DNA from: Caprimulgus europaeus
Taxonomy: Eukaryota > Chordata > Aves > Caprimulgiformes > Caprimulgidae
Assembly: GCA_907165065.1 (NCBI GenBank)
Contig: OU015528.1
Span: 22,474,515-22,538,514 of the forward strand
Length of the DNA: 64,000 nucleotides
Direction: 5' to 3'
In this document: positions 62,301 through 64,000 of the stretch, one piece after another
Numbering within the stretch: the stretch's first letter is position 1
Layout: every line of letters begins with the position of its first letter
The notes under the pieces: generated by a model
The model's database searches: none
The model's input: only the letters and a program-made list of their open reading frames with translations
Told to the model about the DNA's origin: nothing
Position numbers and translations under genes: made by a program

Positions 62301-64000
62301 TCATTGGTATTTGAAACTGAACAACGCAAAATGATGCTGCAGCACACCACACTATGATCAAATACATTAACTTGTAAAATTTCTCACCTCTGTGGAGCCA
62401 CTGATGACATTGTTTGGTTTTTATCTGATAGGGGGTGAAGGGGAATTGGGAATGTGTTATTTCAGGGGATTATAGACATTAAAGACAGACAGCCTTGAAA
62501 GATGGGTGGTTTTGACATTTTAAGAACATAGCAGGTTTTAATTTTTGTAGATAAAGAATTTTTAGATTGCAATAAACACAATATATCTGTCAGTCAGTCT
62601 GTGTTGTTTGTTCCTCAAATACTCCCAGATGCCTAACGTAACTGCTGGTATGAAGTTCCTATGTTCCTCTGACCCTTAATGACACTGACCTGGGGAACTC
62701 CCCTTGAGATAAGAAATGCAGCTAAAAATCACATTTAAAGGTGACCATTTGGCAACAGCAGATCTGCTGCTTAGTTGTAAACAAATTCAGTCTTGAATAA
62801 GTAGAATGGACTGTGCTCAATTTAAAATGTTACCAGTGGATATACAAAAACCTATGTGTCTATATAGGTAAGAAATCGGTCTTTGTTTATGAAAGCAAGA
62901 AAAAATGAACACCTTGCAACATCTCTGAAATAATTTTGCAGTATTTTGTATGAAATACAACTAATTTTTTATCAAAGAATTGCATTTTGAAAAATTGTTT
63001 TATCAAATATGGAGATTAAGTCAGTCATTGGGCAAAGGCCCAATGCCGCAAGAATGTCAGAGCTGTTCTTACTGCTGAGTGGTTATTGAGGCACATGCAG
63101 TGTAGCTTGCATCCTTTGGTAACCTCAGAGAGCTTCAAGATCACTACATGTTTGCTAGCATATTGGAGAGGTACTTTCAACAGTGGATATCGCTACTCTT
63201 TTACAGATGAGGCAAGCAAATCCTCTTCCAGTTCTTTCACACTAATAAACCATCCTCACTGAGGAACATAGGCATTTACTCTGGAAAATATCTGATGACT
63301 CAATGTAAATATTAAGTCCTAGGTAGACATGCCTTTTTAAAAATTCAGTAATCTTATATTTTAAGGAAGTTGAGAAAAAGCATAAAATTATTAAGTGTTG
63401 AGGACAGCTCATTAAAATTACTGTGCATTTTGTAATATCAGATTCTTTAAGTTTGTCAGTTTTGCTAAACATTATTATCAACAATCAATGAAAATTTTCC
63501 AGTACCTCTACCCTCATAATCAAGCTTTCCAGTTACAGAAATTAAATCTTCTGATCTTTGAATCAATTCTATGAACATGTAAAGGAGAAGGTTCAACCCA
63601 CAATATTTTAAATAATCAGTATTTAAAATTATTGAAATTACTACATTACTGTGTCTTTAAAAATTTCACAGTGGTGTTGACTTTAAGAACGATTAGATTT
63701 CTTCCCATTTTCTTCTAAATACACATACACAAACAGTATTTTATGTAACTGTTTCAATATTTGTGCTTATCACCATTCTGAACTATTCAAACTCAAAACT
63801 CTTTCTTATGAAAAATTAGAGGAATTAATTGCTCAGATCTGTTACGTGTGAAACTGTGAACTAGTATATCCTCTGCAAATCATGTTTGGTTAGCATGTCT
63901 CTGCTTGGAAACTGCATTCTACATGAAACTCCAAATTAATATCCTTAATTATAAAGATAATTTGCCACAAACATTAATTTCATTGATGAAAAGTTCCCAC
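59304..64000. other. AT-rich non-coding stretch
   Basis: No supported gene. Minus frames at 59467-59742 (hydrophobic N-terminal part), 59933-60193 and 60635-60841 were considered as exons but lack matching splice sites. An A15 run with a CAA-rich extension lies at 62171-62211. TTTTACAGATGAGGCAA near 63200 recalls MIR text but is too short to call. Confidence 0.5.
62171..62211. repeat. Poly-A with (CAA)n extension
   Basis: A15, GATAA, CAACAACAACAA, AAAAGATAA. It accounts for the valine- and phenylalanine-rich minus frame at 62090-62350. Confidence 0.85.

Noticed and set aside
63195-63220. MIR-like TTTTACAGATGAGGCAA
   Set aside because: Too short; the expected GAAACTGAGGCACAGAG continuation is absent.

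Overview
The window looks like AT-rich, non-coding bird nuclear DNA. The evidence is four 5'-truncated CR1 LINE fragments ending in the usual avian octamer-like tail (ATTCTGTG / GATTCTATGA type), one solo LTR of the type I remember from avian ERV-L-like families, and several very old amniote repeats (MIR/CORE-SINE-like, L3-like). The species cannot be named from this sequence. I found no tRNA, rRNA, CRISPR array, operon or bacterial feature, and no protein-coding gene that I can support. All open frames of useful length outside CR1 are short, lack splice context or recognisable domains, and look like chance frames. The window is best read as a gene desert or the inside of a very long intron.

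Layout. 216-1107: CR1, plus strand, with the longest open stretch of the window (the C-terminal part of its reverse transcriptase ORF2). 1108-14929: AT-rich sequence with a MIR-like relic near 5575-5665, a 90-bp near-perfect palindrome at 5967-6056 and an L3-like LINE tail near 12600-12726. 14930-16048: an old CR1 on the minus strand. 16049-16686: a solo LTR flanked by a 5-bp duplication (ACTAC), apparently nested in that CR1. 16692-25082: AT-rich sequence with a small imperfect hairpin repeat (17473-17543). 25083-25559: CR1 of a second 3'-end type, plus strand. 32446-33081: CR1, plus strand, close in type to the first copy, its frame broken by a single stop.

33082-46000 is AT-rich and holds the least ordinary items. 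One is a pair of diverged direct repeats about 3.5 kb apart (34059-34344 and 37588-37888) that I could not assign to a family. Another is a minus-strand LINE reverse transcriptase motif-A relic (37452-37552). There is also a G-run tract with quadruplex potential (35339-35375), a TG/TA microsatellite (37977-38085) and a MIR-like relic (about 42720-42830). 46025-46420 is an old repeat with tRNA-like text in two orientations. 46421-64000 is mostly unique AT-rich sequence with poly-A/T tracts, an (AAAAT)n tract and one weak exon-like block near 59106-59303 on the minus strand.

No genes work together here. The content is a record of layered transposon insertions: ancient amniote repeats, then decayed CR1, then the LTR and the younger CR1 copies. 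I did not find a convincing new biological system. The items most worth checking are the unassigned direct-repeat pair, the 90-bp palindrome and the nested LTR.
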